45,200 nt of DNA. Source: Pseudomonas sp. GM84. Its GTDB lineage: Bacteria > Pseudomonadota > Gammaproteobacteria > Pseudomonadales > Pseudomonadaceae. The DNA lies in the NCBI RefSeq assembly GCF_000282535.1, contig NZ_AKJC01000103.1, positions 1-45,200 on the forward strand, given 5' to 3'. Both the position numbers and the translations under genes were made by a program. Positions 17,101-26,584 of this stretch are shown in pieces (position 1 is the first letter of the stretch; every line of letters begins with the position of its first letter). A model generated the notes under the pieces. The model was not told where the DNA came from, did no database searches, and was given only the letters and a program-made list of their open reading frames with translations.

Positions 17101-17694
17101 TCAGATCATCCGCCACAGTTCCTGTGGCATGCCGGCGTAGGTGGCCAGCGGAGGCATGACGAACGACTGGATCACCTGGATCGCCAGGAAGGCGAAGATC
17201 GGCGAGATGTCCATGCCGCCCAGGTTCGGCATGATGCGGCGGAACGGTGCCAGCACCGGTTCGCTGATCTGGTAGGCCAGTTCGGCTGCCGGGTTGTGGC
17301 TGTTCGGCGCGACCCAGGAGACGATCACCATGACGATCATCGCCACCCAGAAGATCTTCAGGAACAGCGAGGTGATGCCGATGATCGCCCACATCAGCAA
17401 GTGCAGAACATCACCAAAGGTGCCGTAGGTCACCATCAGCACGAAGCCCATCAGCAGGGCCTGGATGACGACAGACAGCAACAGCGACGAAGTGTCCAGG
17501 CCGCCGACGCTGGGGATGATCCGGCGGATCGGCTTGAGCAGCGGCTGGGTGGCGCGCACGGCGAACTGGCACAGCGGGTTGTAGAAGTTGGCTTTGACCA
17601 GCTGCAGTACAAAGCGCAGCAGAACGATCACCAGGTACAGGCTGACCAGGGTTTGCACCACGAAGATCGCGGCGCCTGACAGTGCATTCATCAA
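17101..17694 (-). CDS. YggT family membrane protein
   Basis: 197 residues with two related halves, each carrying hydrophobic segments: FVVQTLVSLYLVIVLLRFVL in the first and IIGITSLFLKIFWVAMIVMV in the second. Each half ends in a similar loop, PLLKPIRRIIPSVGGLD and PVLAPFRRIMPNLGGMD. This internal duplication is the YggT hallmark. The family is linked to osmotic tolerance or cell-envelope functions in some bacteria, but no mechanism is established. It follows proC by seven bases, and that neighbourhood is widely conserved. Confidence 0.93.
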   Translation of the reverse strand: MMNALSGAAIFVVQTLVSLYLVIVLLRFVLQLVKANFYNPLCQFAVRATQPLLKPIRRIIPSVGGLDTSSLLLSVVIQALLMGFVLMVTYGTFGDVLHLLMWAIIGITSLFLKIFWVAMIVMVIVSWVAPNSHNPAAELAYQISEPVLAPFRRIMPNLGGMDISPIFAFLAIQVIQSFVMPPLATYAGMPQELWRMI

Positions 17695-17701
17695 GAACTC
17701 C

Positions 17702-18520
17702 TTATTTGCCCAATTGCTCGGCCAGCTCGGCGGAACGCTTGGCCGCAGCCTCCAGCGCCTGCTCGACGATGGCCTCGAATGCGTTGCCCTGGAACGACTT
17801 GATCGCCGCCTCGGTGGTACCGGCAGGCGAAGTGACGCGGCGGCGCAGTTCGGCAGCGTCGACGTCGCTGGCCACAGCCATGCGCGCAGCGCCCAAGGCC
17901 GTCTGCAGGGTCAGTTGCGAAGCAGTTTCGCGCGGCAGGCCGAGTTTTTCGCCGGCAGCGGTCATGGCTTCGATCAGCAGGAAGAAATAGGCCGGGCCGC
18001 TGCCGGAAACGGCGGTGACGGCATCGAGCTGTTGTTCCTGCTCCAGCCACAGCGCAGTACCGACAGCCGACAGCAGTTGTTCGGCCTGCTCGCGCTGTTC
18101 GCTGGAAACTTCGGCCGTTGCATACAAGCCGCTGACCCCCTGGCGCAGCAGGGCCGGGGTGTTGGGCATGCAGCGCACCACCGGGCGGGCACCGAGCCAG
18201 GCTTGCAGGCTGGCGCAGGTGATGCCGGCGGCAATGGAAACGATCAGCTGGCCGTCTTGCAGGTTGGGCTGCAAGGCCTGGCAGACGGCTTTCATCACCT
18301 GTGGCTTGACCGCCAGGACGATCACGTCGGCACCGGCGATGGCGCTGGCATTGTCTTCGAAGGTTTCAATTCCATGTTCGGCCTGCACCCGGGCGCGGGT
18401 TTCGGCGCCCGGGTCGCTGGCGCGGATCTGCGATGCGTCCAGGCCTTGGGCACGCAGACCGCCGATCAGGCTGGCGGCCATGTTGCCGGCGCCGATAAAG
18501 GCAATACGTGTCTTGCTCAT
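17702..18520 (-). CDS. proC: Pyrroline-5-carboxylate reductase ProC
   Basis: 272 residues. ProC reduces pyrroline-5-carboxylate to proline with NAD(P)H, the last step of proline synthesis. The N-terminal Rossmann motif is RIAFIGAGNMAASLIGGL; VLAVKPQVM and MPNTPALLRQGVSGL follow. The C-terminal dimerisation domain has the signature SGSGPAYFFLLIEAM and the terminal VTSPAGTTEAAI block. It lies between yggS (38-base gap) and yggT (seven-base gap), probably one operon. Confidence 0.97.
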   Translation of the reverse strand: MSKTRIAFIGAGNMAASLIGGLRAQGLDASQIRASDPGAETRARVQAEHGIETFEDNASAIAGADVIVLAVKPQVMKAVCQALQPNLQDGQLIVSIAAGITCASLQAWLGARPVVRCMPNTPALLRQGVSGLYATAEVSSEQREQAEQLLSAVGTALWLEQEQQLDAVTAVSGSGPAYFFLLIEAMTAAGEKLGLPRETASQLTLQTALGAARMAVASDVDAAELRRRVTSPAGTTEAAIKSFQGNAFEAIVEQALEAAAKRSAELAEQLGK

Positions 18521-18558
18521 GTCAGGTCCTTGAGGGAAAGAGTGAGTAAAGCATGGAA

Positions 18559-19254
18559 TCAGACAGGGTCGCTGGCAGGGTAACTGCGTGCGCCGAACAG
18601 GGCGGTGCCGATGCGTACCCAGGTCGCACCTTGGGCAATGGCCGCTTCGAGGTCGTGGCTCATGCCCATGGACAAGGTGTCCAGACCCAGGCCCAGGCGT
18701 TCCTGCAGCTGGCGCAGGCTGGCAAAGGCCGCCTCCTGTTCGGCGCGGTCTTCGGTTGGCTCGGGGATCGCCATCAACCCACGCAGGCGCAGGTTGGGCA
18801 GCGCAGCCACGGCGTTGGCCAGTGCTGGCAGGTCGGCCGGGGCACAGCCCGACTTGCTGTCTTCGCCGCTGACATTCACCTGCAGGCAGATGTTCAGCGG
18901 GGGCAGGCCTGCGGGGCGCTGTTCGGACAGGCGTTGGGCGATCTTCAGGCGGTCCACGGAATGTACCCAGTCGAAATGTTCGGCAATCGCTTTGGTCTTG
19001 TTCGACTGAATGGGGCCGATGAAGTGCCAGATCAAGGGCAGGTCGCGCAGTTCGCCCTGTTTGGTCAGCGCTTCCTGAAGGTAGTTCTCGCCCACGTCGC
19101 GCACGCCTGCGGCATGGATTTCGCGGATGGCGCTGGCCGGTTTGGTCTTGCTCACCGCCAGCAACTGGATGCTGGCCGGGTCGCGTCCGACGGCCCGGGC
19201 TGCGCTATCGATGCGCTCGGCGAGGGCGGAAAGGTTGTCTGCTATGGTGGACAT
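18559..19254 (-). CDS. YggS/PLPBP-type pyridoxal-phosphate homeostasis protein
   Basis: 231 residues, a single TIM-barrel PLP-binding protein with no known catalytic activity. It keeps free pyridoxal phosphate levels in balance and affects amino-acid pools. The PLP lysine is expected at K36 (LLAVSKTKPAS). HFIGPIQSNK, NVSGEDSKSG and SMGMSHDLEAAI are diagnostic blocks. It is the first gene of the minus-strand block and is divergent from pilT with a 65-base gap, so promoters for both must lie in or beyond that small space. Confidence 0.94.
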   Translation of the reverse strand: MSTIADNLSALAERIDSAARAVGRDPASIQLLAVSKTKPASAIREIHAAGVRDVGENYLQEALTKQGELRDLPLIWHFIGPIQSNKTKAIAEHFDWVHSVDRLKIAQRLSEQRPAGLPPLNICLQVNVSGEDSKSGCAPADLPALANAVAALPNLRLRGLMAIPEPTEDRAEQEAAFASLRQLQERLGLGLDTLSMGMSHDLEAAIAQGATWVRIGTALFGARSYPASDPV

Positions 19255-19319
19255 GGATCGATGCCGTCGGCTCTGGGTTCTGCGGCATTCTACCTGCTTG
19301 ATGGCCTTTGGGGAGTCTC

Positions 19320-20327
19320 ATGGACGTGACCGACCTGCTGGCCCGGGCTGTGGAGGCAGGGGCGAGTGACCTGCACCTGGCCGCGGGCGAAATACCGATG
19401 CTGCGCCTGGATGGCGAGTTACGACGACTGGAGCTGCCTGGCCTGCATCCTGCGGCCCTTGACGATGGCCTGACGCCGTTGCTTGGCGATGGCCAGCGGC
19501 AACAGTGGCAGCAGGGGGATGAGCTGGACCTGGCCCTGGAGCTACCGTCACTCGGGCGCTTTCGTCTGAACCTGTTTCGCCAGCGCAATGGCCCCGCAGC
19601 GACCTTCCGCGTGATTCCAAAACGCATCGCGACAGTCGATGAACTGGCGCTGGAAGAAGTGTATCGAGCTATTGCGCAGCATACCGATGGCCTGATCCTG
19701 ATCGGGGGGCCAACCGGTAGCGGCAAGTCCAGCACCTTGGCGGCCCTGATCGATCAGCTCAATCGTGAGCGGTGCTTGCACATCATCACCCTGGAAGACC
19801 CTGTCGAAGTTATCCACAGCGGCCAGCGCAGCCTGGTCAATCAACGGGAGATCGGTCGGCACTGCCGTGACTTCTCCCAGGGCTTGCGCAGTGCGCTGCG
19901 TCAGGACCCGGATGTGATCGTGATTGGCGAATTGCGAGACCTGGAGACGATTCGTCTGGCACTGCGTGCCGCGGAAACGGGGCATCTGGTGCTGGCGACG
20001 GTGCATACGCGCTCGGCGGTGAGCAGCATCGACCGACTGGTGGAGGTATTTGCCGCAGAGGAAAAACCCTTGGTGCGGGCGATGTTGGCCGAGTCGCTGC
20101 GTGTGGTGGTGGCGCAGGTACTGCTCAAGCGGATAGGCGGTGGCAGGGTGGCTGCAAGGGAGGTGCTGGTGGCGACGGCGGCGGTACGCAACCTGATTCG
20201 CGACGGACGCATGGCCCAGCTGTGTTCGGTGATGCAGACGGGGGCGGCGGAGGGGATGCGGACGATGGAGGGGGCGATGAGCCACCTGAAGATCAACGGA
20301 CTGATCGAGCCTTGTGTGAGGCCTTAG
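19320..20327 (+). CDS. pilT: Type IV pilus retraction ATPase PilT
   Basis: 335 residues from the ATG at 19320, preceded by GGGGAG. PilT is the hexameric ATPase that powers pilus retraction. The N-terminal PAS-like region contains SDLHLAAGEIPMLRLDGEL. Walker A is GGPTGSGKS at 129-137, and the Asp box ITLEDPVEVIH and Walker B DVIVIGELRD follow. The His box is ATVHTRSAVSSIDR. The C-terminal VRNLIRDGRMAQL matches the AIRNLIRE signature required for retraction. No pilU follows. The stop codon directly abuts a REP element. Confidence 0.94.
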   Translation: MDVTDLLARAVEAGASDLHLAAGEIPMLRLDGELRRLELPGLHPAALDDGLTPLLGDGQRQQWQQGDELDLALELPSLGRFRLNLFRQRNGPAATFRVIPKRIATVDELALEEVYRAIAQHTDGLILIGGPTGSGKSSTLAALIDQLNRERCLHIITLEDPVEVIHSGQRSLVNQREIGRHCRDFSQGLRSALRQDPDVIVIGELRDLETIRLALRAAETGHLVLATVHTRSAVSSIDRLVEVFAAEEKPLVRAMLAESLRVVVAQVLLKRIGGGRVAAREVLVATAAVRNLIRDGRMAQLCSVMQTGAAEGMRTMEGAMSHLKINGLIEPCVRP

Positions 20328-20421
20328 GGCCCTATCGCCGGCAAGCCGGCTCCCACAGATGCATCACAGGCTTCGAAAGCTGTGTAGTACCTGTGGGAGC
20401 CGGCTTGCCGGCGATAGGGCC
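20328..20421. repeat. REP inverted pair abutting the pilT stop codon
   Basis: The left copy, 20328-20358, begins GGCCCTATCGCCGGC and ends GGCTCCCACAG. The right copy, 20390-20421, is its inverse, with CCTGTGGGAGCC at one end and GCGATAGGGCC at the other. The left copy starts on the base following the TAG of pilT. The pair separates pilT from the convergent NlpC/P60 gene. Confidence 0.93.
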
Positions 20422-20442
20422 GTAACAGGCGACTGAGGGCTA

Positions 20443-21072
20443 TCAGCGTTTGGCCAGGGCCAGCTGCTGCTGTTCCTTCGGCAACACCCGCTTGGCGACA
20501 ACATAGTGCTTCTGCCAGTAAGGCTTGCTCAGGTTGTCGATGCTCACCCGCTTGCCGCGACGCGGTGCGTGGATGAAGCGGTCGTTGCCCAGGTAGATGG
20601 CAACGTGGTTGACCCGACGGCTCTTGATATTGAAGAAGATCAAGTCGCCTGGCTTGAGGTCGCTTTTCGCCACTTTCACGCCGTGGCCTTGAGCCATGGC
20701 GTTGGAAGTGCGCGGCAGGTCGACGTCAGCCACGTCGTTGAAGGCGTATTTGACCAGCCCGCTGCAATCAAAGCCCCTTTTAGGGCTGCTGCCACCCCAT
20801 ACGTACGGCGTGCCGAGCACATTGACGGCACGGCTGAGCACGTCGCTGCTCTGCTTCGGCGACATCGCGGCTACGGCTGGCAGGTTCTGGTCCTTGGCCG
20901 AAGCGTTTTGACGTGCGCGCAGCGTCGTCTGTTTGACCGGGGCGTGCTTCACCGAAGTGTTGCTGGTGTAACCGGTGAAACCGTTGGGAAGACGTTGCTC
21001 ACGATTGGTGGCGTGGGCGGCCAGGGGCAATAATAGGCAGAGGGTCAGCCATGTCTTGAACAAAGGCGGCAT
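20443..21072 (-). CDS. Secreted NlpC/P60 peptidoglycan endopeptidase
   Basis: 209 residues. A signal peptide (TWLTLCLLLPLAAHA, cleavage near residue 21) indicates export. A linker of about 50 residues precedes the C-terminal NlpC/P60 cysteine peptidase domain. The catalytic cysteine is C103 in GFDCSGLVKYAF, the histidine H156 in RVNHVAIYLG, and a third polar residue is probably H168 in RFIHAP. This family cuts peptide stems in peptidoglycan. The length resembles E. coli Spr/MepS, but there is no lipobox cysteine, so it is likely soluble in the periplasm. Confidence 0.93.
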   Translation of the reverse strand: MPPLFKTWLTLCLLLPLAAHATNREQRLPNGFTGYTSNTSVKHAPVKQTTLRARQNASAKDQNLPAVAAMSPKQSSDVLSRAVNVLGTPYVWGGSSPKRGFDCSGLVKYAFNDVADVDLPRTSNAMAQGHGVKVAKSDLKPGDLIFFNIKSRRVNHVAIYLGNDRFIHAPRRGKRVSIDNLSKPYWQKHYVVAKRVLPKEQQQLALAKR

Positions 21073-21241
21073 AGATGAAGCTCTTTATGAATGTTTTATG
21101 TGTGTTGGCGGGCAACTTTATAACAGCTTTTTGATCAATTTTTGATCCGTTGGTCGATTGTCATGGTGCCATGCGTCGGCCAGCAGCGAAAAAGTCACAT
21201 TTTTTTTAAGAAAATTTTTGGATAACCCAAGAGGGCTACGA

Positions 21242-21661
21242 ATGAACAGTTATCAACAGGGAGCGCCGTATCACGACACCCACAGCAAGGTGATCGGCTA
21301 CCTGCTCTGGATTTTCGGCTTTACCGGTTCGCACCGCTTCTACTACGGCAAGCCCATCACCGGCACGATCTGGTTCTTCACGTTGGGGCTGCTGGGCATC
21401 GGCTGGCTGATCGACCTGTTCCTGATTCCGTCGATGGACCGCGAGGCCGACATGCGCTTCCAGTCCGGGCGCATCGACTACAACATCGCCTGGCTGCTGT
21501 TGACCTTCCTCGGCATCTTTGGCGTGCATCGGCTGTACCAGGGCAAATGGATCAGCGCGATCATCTACTTCTTCACCGGCGGGTTGTTCCTGGTGGGGGT
21601 GCTGTATGACTTCTGGACGCTGAACGGCCAGGTCTCCGAGGTCAACGCCGAGCGTCGCTGA
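21242..21661 (+). CDS. Tandem TM2-domain membrane protein
   Basis: 139 residues from the ATG at 21242, after an AAGAGGG ribosome site. Two TM2 units are visible. The first runs YLLWIFGFTGSHRFYYGK then TIWFFTLGLLGIGWLIDLF; the second runs LLTFLGIFGVHRLYQGKW then AIIYFFTGGLFLVGVLYDF. Each has two membrane helices and the conserved G-x-HRxYxGK turn. TM2 proteins have no settled function in bacteria. The last residues form a short soluble tail. The 169-base gap upstream, shared with the divergent NlpC/P60 gene, contains AT-rich runs but no clear promoter that I can defend. Confidence 0.9.
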   Translation: MNSYQQGAPYHDTHSKVIGYLLWIFGFTGSHRFYYGKPITGTIWFFTLGLLGIGWLIDLFLIPSMDREADMRFQSGRIDYNIAWLLLTFLGIFGVHRLYQGKWISAIIYFFTGGLFLVGVLYDFWTLNGQVSEVNAERR

Positions 21662-21666
21662 GGCAG

Positions 21667-21707
21667 AAAAAAGGCCTTGTCGCATCGCGCGGCAAGGCCT
21701 TTTTCTT
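21667..21707. terminator. Bidirectional terminator between the TM2 and SPOR genes
   Basis: AAAAAGGCCTTGTCGC pairs with GCGGCAAGGCCTTTTT around an ATCGC loop, with one G-T wobble. It has A residues on one side and T residues on the other, placed between two convergent genes. Confidence 0.92.
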
Positions 21708-22405
21708 TACTGGCGGGTTTGCCGCTGTTGCAGCAGCAGGTTGCTGAAACCTGCCCCTGCCAGCTGCTTCTGCGCCCCGGTCAGCTGTTCACGGTTGCTG
21801 AACGGGCCGACCAGCACGCGGTACCAGGTTTCATCCTTGACCGTCCCCGACTCGACCTTGACGGCCTGGCCCAGCAGGATGATCTGTGCGCGCACCTTGT
21901 CGGCATCTGCCTGCTTGCGGAACGAGCCCGCCTGGAGGAAGAACTGCGTGGTCGCTGCCGGCTTGATCACGGGCGGCGCCGGAGGTGGCGTCTGCCCCAG
22001 CAAGGCGGCCTGGGCGCGCGCCGTGTCGATCTTGGCGGCTTCCGCTGGGGTGACCGGGGTCACCGGTTGTGCCGGCACCGGTGGTGTCTTCTCGGGCACG
22101 GCCTCCGGCGGCACGATGACCTCGGACTCCGGCAGCAGGGTGTAGAAGTCGTACTTCGGCTTCACCGGCTGCTGCGGCGTGGCAGCGGTGGACTTGCCAG
22201 CCTCGGCCACCTTCTCCGGCTTCTGTTGCTCGGGCTTGGCGCGCTTGATGTCGCCACCACCAGGCTCGAGCTTCATCAGGAAGACGATGAAGGCGCCGAC
22301 GGTCAGGCCGACCGCCAACCATACCCAGCCGGGAATCGGCTGTTTGGCCGGTGCCTGGGTGCGGCTGGCGCCGCGCTTGGGTGCTGGTTTTTTCTTGGCA
22401 GCCAA
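21707..22405 (-). CDS. SPOR-domain membrane protein (FtsN/DedD-like)
   Basis: 232 residues. A Lys/Ala-rich cytoplasmic tail precedes a single transmembrane segment at about 27-45 (WVWLAVGLTVGAFIVFLM). A Pro-rich periplasmic linker of about 100 residues follows, then a C-terminal SPOR domain of about 75 residues (FFLQAGSFRKQADADKVRAQ, VLVGPFSNREQ). SPOR domains bind denuded glycan strands at the division site. The architecture matches FtsN-type proteins and it lies one base after argS, as ftsN-like genes commonly do, but I leave the symbol blank because short essential FtsN motifs cannot be confirmed by eye. Confidence 0.9.
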   Translation of the reverse strand: MAAKKKPAPKRGASRTQAPAKQPIPGWVWLAVGLTVGAFIVFLMKLEPGGGDIKRAKPEQQKPEKVAEAGKSTAATPQQPVKPKYDFYTLLPESEVIVPPEAVPEKTPPVPAQPVTPVTPAEAAKIDTARAQAALLGQTPPPAPPVIKPAATTQFFLQAGSFRKQADADKVRAQIILLGQAVKVESGTVKDETWYRVLVGPFSNREQLTGAQKQLAGAGFSNLLLQQRQTRQ

Positions 22406-22406
22406 C

Positions 22407-24143
22407 TTACATACGCTCCAGGGTTTCCAGGCCGAGCAGTTCCAGACCTTGCTTGAGGGTACGGCCGGTCAGGGCAGCGAGGCGCAGTCGGCTCTGTTGC
22501 TGCTCTGGCGTTTCGGCGGCGAGGATCGGGCAGTTCTCGTAGAAGCTGGAGAACAGGCCGGCCAGGTCGTACAGGTAGCTGCACAGCACGTGCGGCGTGC
22601 CCTTTTCGGCCACGTTATTGAGGATTTCGCCGAACTGCGCCAGGCGTGCGGCCAGGTCCTGTTCGTGCGGAGCTTGCAGGACGATGCTGCCCTCGACTTC
22701 GTCGAAGCCCTTGCCCAGCTTGCGGAACACGCCGGCCACGCGGGTGTAGGCGTACAGCAGGTAAGGCGCGGTGTTGCCTTCGAAGTTGAGCATCAGTTCG
22801 AAGTTGAAGCTGTAGTCGCTGGTGCGGTGCTTGGACAGGTCGGCGTATTTCACCGCGCCGATACCGACCACTTCACCGATGTGGCGCAATTCATCTTCGG
22901 CCAGGCTCGGGTTCTTTTCCTTGACCAGGGCGTAGGCACGGTCCTTGGCTTCGGTCAGCAGGTCGATCAGCTTGACGGTGCCGCCGTCACGGGTCTTGAA
23001 CGGGCGGCCGTCGGCGCCGTTCATGGTGCCGAAGCCCATGTGCTCCATCTGCATCGGGTGGCCGACGAAGCCTGCGCGGCGGGCCACTTCGAACACTTGG
23101 TTGAAGTGCAGCGCCTGGCGTTGGTCAACGAAGTACAGGGCGCGGTCGGCCTTGAGCACGTTGCTGCGATAACGCACGGCAGCCAGGTCGGTGGTGGCGT
23201 ACAGGTAGCCGCCGTCGGCCTTCTGCACGATGACCGGCAACGGCTCGCCTTCGCTGTTCTTGAACTCGTCGAGGAACACGCACTGGGCGCCCTGGTCCTC
23301 GACCAGCAGGCCCTTGGCCTTGAGGTCGCTGATCACGTTGGCCAGGTCGTCGTTGTAGGCACTCTCGCCCATCACGTCGGCCATGGTCAGCTTGACGTTG
23401 AGCAGCTCGTAGGTCTTCTGGCAGTGGGACAGCGAGATGTCCTTGAAGCGCGTCCACAGCGCCATGCAATCCGGGTCGCCGGCCTGCAGCTTGACCACCA
23501 GGCCGCGGGCGCGGGTGGCGAACTCTTCGGATTCGTCGAAGCGCTTCTTGGCCGCGCGGTAGAAGTTCTCCAGGTCCGACAGCTCGTCGCTGGTGATCGG
23601 GTTTTCCTGCAGGTAGGCCATCAGCATGCCGAACTGGGTACCCCAGTCACCAACGTGGTTCTGGCGGATGACCTGGTCACCGAGGAATTCCAGTACGCGG
23701 GCGACGCTGTCACCGATGATGGTCGAGCGCAGGTGGCCGACGTGCATCTCCTTGGCCAGGTTCGGTGCCGACATGTCGATCACCACCTTTTGCGCAGGGC
23801 CGGCCTTGCGTGCGCCCAGGTGGGCGTCGGCGAGGGCGGCGTCGAGGCGGTTGGCCAGGGCGTCGGTGTTCTGGAAGAAGTTCAGGAAGCCGGGGCCGGC
23901 GATTTCGACCTTGCTGATGTCGGCACTGGCCGGCAGGGCATTGATCAGTTTTTCGGCCAGGTCACGCGGCTTCATGCCGGCCGGCTTGGCCAGCATCATG
24001 GCGATGTTGCTGGCGAAGTCGCCGTGGGTCTTGTCCCGGGCGTTTTCCACCTGGATCGCCGGCGACAGCCCTTCAGGCAGCACACCGTCGGTGACGAGTT
24101 GGGTGAGGGCTTGCTGGATCAGCTGGCGAATGGTGTCTTTCAT
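22407..24143 (-). CDS. argS: Arginyl-tRNA synthetase
   Basis: 578 residues. ArgRS charges tRNA-Arg and needs the tRNA for amino-acid activation. The N-terminal additional domain is followed by the class I HIGH-like motif HVGH at 134-137 ([16 protein letters not shown]). The usual KMSKS is replaced by the family's modified loop near [14 protein letters not shown]. The C-terminal anticodon-binding domain begins near [20 protein letters not shown]. Length and order are normal. It is upstream of the SPOR gene and separated from priA by a REP pair. Confidence 0.98.
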   Translation of the reverse strand: MKDTIRQLIQQALTQLVTDGVLPEGLSPAIQVENARDKTHGDFASNIAMMLAKPAGMKPRDLAEKLINALPASADISKVEIAGPGFLNFFQNTDALANRLDAALADAHLGARKAGPAQKVVIDMSAPNLAKEMHVGHLRSTIIGDSVARVLEFLGDQVIRQNHVGDWGTQFGMLMAYLQENPITSDELSDLENFYRAAKKRFDESEEFATRARGLVVKLQAGDPDCMALWTRFKDISLSHCQKTYELLNVKLTMADVMGESAYNDDLANVISDLKAKGLLVEDQGAQCVFLDEFKNSEGEPLPVIVQKADGGYLYATTDLAAVRYRSNVLKADRALYFVDQRQALHFNQVFEVARRAGFVGHPMQMEHMGFGTMNGADGRPFKTRDGGTVKLIDLLTEAKDRAYALVKEKNPSLAEDELRHIGEVVGIGAVKYADLSKHRTSDYSFNFELMLNFEGNTAPYLLYAYTRVAGVFRKLGKGFDEVEGSIVLQAPHEQDLAARLAQFGEILNNVAEKGTPHVLCSYLYDLAGLFSSFYENCPILAAETPEQQQSRLRLAALTGRTLKQGLELLGLETLERM

Positions 24144-24253
24144 GGGGATCTCTTTTCGACCGCAAGCGCGGTAGGGCGCCTGGATGCGCAGGTGGAAAAA
24201 CTGGGCATTATCCGTTGCTGGGGCCGGGTTGCCAACCTTTGGCGGTGTTCGAT

Positions 24254-24336
24254 GGCCCTATCGCCGGCAAGTCGGCTCCCACAATGGACGCAGCGCTGCA
24301 AATCCCTGTAGGAGCCGGCTTGCCGGCGATAGGGCC
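24254..24336. repeat. REP inverted pair between argS and priA
   Basis: The left copy, 24254-24284, begins GGCCCTATCGCCGGCAAG and has one change (GTCGGC). The right copy, 24306-24336, begins CTGTAGGAGCC and ends GGCGATAGGGCC. The pair ends seven bases before the priA stop codon. Confidence 0.93.
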
Positions 24337-24343
24337 AGTGGAT

Positions 24344-26584
24344 TCAGTACAAATCCACCGGGTCCACATCCAACGACCAGCGTACCTGGCGCCCGCTCGG
24401 CATTTGTTCCAACACTAGCAACCAGGCGCTGATCAGTCGATGCAAGGGTGCCCGGGTGTTGGCCTGGATCAACAATTGTGCGCGAAAGCGACCGGCCTTG
24501 CGCTCCATCGGAGCGGGGACCGGGCCCAACAGTTCGATGCCCGGCAGCTGCTGTTCGGCCACCAGGCGTTCCGCCGCGCTGCAGGCCTCGTCGAGGAAGC
24601 CCTCGGCCTGCCCCGGCTTGTGCGCTTCGGCGCGCAGCAAGGCGAGGTGCGAGTAGGGCGGCAGGCCGGCGGCGCGGCGCTCGCCCAGGGCCTGCTCGGC
24701 GAAGGCGAAGTAACCCTGCTCGGTCAACTGCACCAGCAGCGGGTGATCGGCCAGGTGGGTCTGGATGATGACCTTGCCCGGCTCCTCGGCACGCCCGGCG
24801 CGTCCGGCCACCTGGACGATCAGTTGGGCCATGCGCTCGCTGGCGCGAAAGTCGCCGGAGAACAGCCCGCCGTCGGCATCGAGGATGGCCACCAGGGTAA
24901 CCCGCGGGAAGTGGTGCCCCTTGGCCAGCATCTGGGTGCCGACGAGGATGCTCGGCTGGCCGCGCTGGATGGTGCTGAACAGGTTGTGCATGGCGTCCTT
25001 GCGCGCGGTGCTGTCACGGTCCACGCGCAGGATCGGGTAGTCGGGGAACAGCACCTTCAGACGCTCTTCGGCGCGTTCGGTGCCGGCGCCGACCGGGCGC
25101 AAGTCCACATGGTTGCACTTCGGGCACTGGTGCGGCAGGCGTTCGTCATAGCCGCAGTGGTGGCAACGCAGCACGCCGGAGCGCTGGTGCACGGTCATGC
25201 GCGCATCGCAACGCGGGCATTCGGACAGCCAGCCACAGTCATGGCACAGCAGGGTCGGGGCGAAACCTCGGCGGTTGAGGAACACCAGCACTTGCTGGCC
25301 GGCTTCCAGGGTCAGGCGGATGGCCTGCTGCAGCGGGCCACTGATGCCACTGTCCAGCGGCAAGCTCTTCACATCCAGGCGCAGCATGCGTGGCGGGCGT
25401 GCGCCGCCGGCGCGCTGGTTCATGCGCAGCAGGCGGTAGCGGCCGGTCAGGGCATTGTGCAAGGTCTCCAGCGACGGGGTGGCGGAGCCGAGCAGGATCG
25501 GGATGTTTTCCTGGTGGGCGCGCACCAGCGCCAGGTCGCGGGCGTGGTAGCGCAGGCCTTCCTGCTGTTTATAGGAGCCGTCGTGCTCTTCGTCGATGAT
25601 GATCAGGCCGGGGTTCTTCATGGGCGTGAACAGCGCCGAACGCGTGCCGATGATGATGTCGGCCTCGCCGTCACGCGCCGCCAGCCAGGCGTCAAGGCGC
25701 TCGCGATCATTCACGGCCGAGTGCAGCAGGGCGATGCGGGCATTGAAGCGCTGCTCGAAGCGCGCCAGGGTCTGCGGGCCGAGGTTGATTTCGGGAATCA
25801 GCACCAGTGCCTGCTTGCCGGCCTCGAGGGTTTCGCGGATGAGCTGCAGGTAGACCTCGGTCTTGCCGCTGCCGGTAACGCCCGCCAGGAGGAATGCGCC
25901 GAAACCGCCAAAGCCCTCGCGCACCGTGTCGAAGGCTTCGCGTTGCTCCTCGTTGAGCGACAGTTCCGGCTGTGCCAGCCAGTGTTCATGGCGCGCTGCC
26001 GGGCGCTGGCGACGAACTTCCACCTGCACCAGCTCCTTGGCCAGCAGCAGGTCGAGGCTGTCCTTGTTCAGGTTGAGCTTGGCCAGCAGGCTGTGGGCTA
26101 CACCGTGGGGGTGCTGGGCAAGGGTCTTCAGGGCGTCGCGCTGGCGTGGCGCACGGGCGATGCGTGGGTCTTCCAGGCGGGCGCCGGGTGCCACGTGCCA
26201 GAAGCGCTCCTGACGCATTTCGGCCGGCTCCCCCTGACGCAGCAGGGTGGGCAGCGCCCAGCTCAGGGTATCGCCGAGGCTGTGCTGATAATACTGGGCG
26301 GTCCACAGGCAAAGCTTGAACAGCGCTGCCGGCACCGGTGTGACCGGGTCGAGCAGGGCAATGGCCGGCTTGAGCTTGTCGGCGGGCACTTCGCTCTGTT
26401 CGCACACCTCCACCAGCACGCCGATCATCTCGCGGCGGCCGAACGGCACACGGATACGCATGCCAGGCGCCAGGGCCTGGCGCGCCATGCTCGCCGGCGC
26501 CCGGTAGTCGAACAGGCGACGCAAGGGGGAGGGCAGGGCAAGGCGCAGGATGACGTCGGACACGCGGAAGATCTCGGAGGGCAT
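24344..26584 (-). CDS. priA: Primosomal replication-restart helicase PriA
   Basis: 746 residues from the ATG at 26584. A GTG at 26563 would give 739, a more usual length, with VSDVILRLALPSP as the start; neither has a clear ribosome site. PriA is a 3'-5' DNA helicase that reloads replisomes at broken forks. Walker A is GVTGSGKT at 235-242 and Walker B is IIIDEEHD. Eight zinc cysteines run from CHDCGW to HQCPKC. The helicase motifs GTQMLAKGHHFP and QVAGRAGR are present. The gene is divergent from rpmE. Confidence 0.97.
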   Translation of the reverse strand: MPSEIFRVSDVILRLALPSPLRRLFDYRAPASMARQALAPGMRIRVPFGRREMIGVLVEVCEQSEVPADKLKPAIALLDPVTPVPAALFKLCLWTAQYYQHSLGDTLSWALPTLLRQGEPAEMRQERFWHVAPGARLEDPRIARAPRQRDALKTLAQHPHGVAHSLLAKLNLNKDSLDLLLAKELVQVEVRRQRPAARHEHWLAQPELSLNEEQREAFDTVREGFGGFGAFLLAGVTGSGKTEVYLQLIRETLEAGKQALVLIPEINLGPQTLARFEQRFNARIALLHSAVNDRERLDAWLAARDGEADIIIGTRSALFTPMKNPGLIIIDEEHDGSYKQQEGLRYHARDLALVRAHQENIPILLGSATPSLETLHNALTGRYRLLRMNQRAGGARPPRMLRLDVKSLPLDSGISGPLQQAIRLTLEAGQQVLVFLNRRGFAPTLLCHDCGWLSECPRCDARMTVHQRSGVLRCHHCGYDERLPHQCPKCNHVDLRPVGAGTERAEERLKVLFPDYPILRVDRDSTARKDAMHNLFSTIQRGQPSILVGTQMLAKGHHFPRVTLVAILDADGGLFSGDFRASERMAQLIVQVAGRAGRAEEPGKVIIQTHLADHPLLVQLTEQGYFAFAEQALGERRAAGLPPYSHLALLRAEAHKPGQAEGFLDEACSAAERLVAEQQLPGIELLGPVPAPMERKAGRFRAQLLIQANTRAPLHRLISAWLLVLEQMPSGRQVRWSLDVDPVDLY

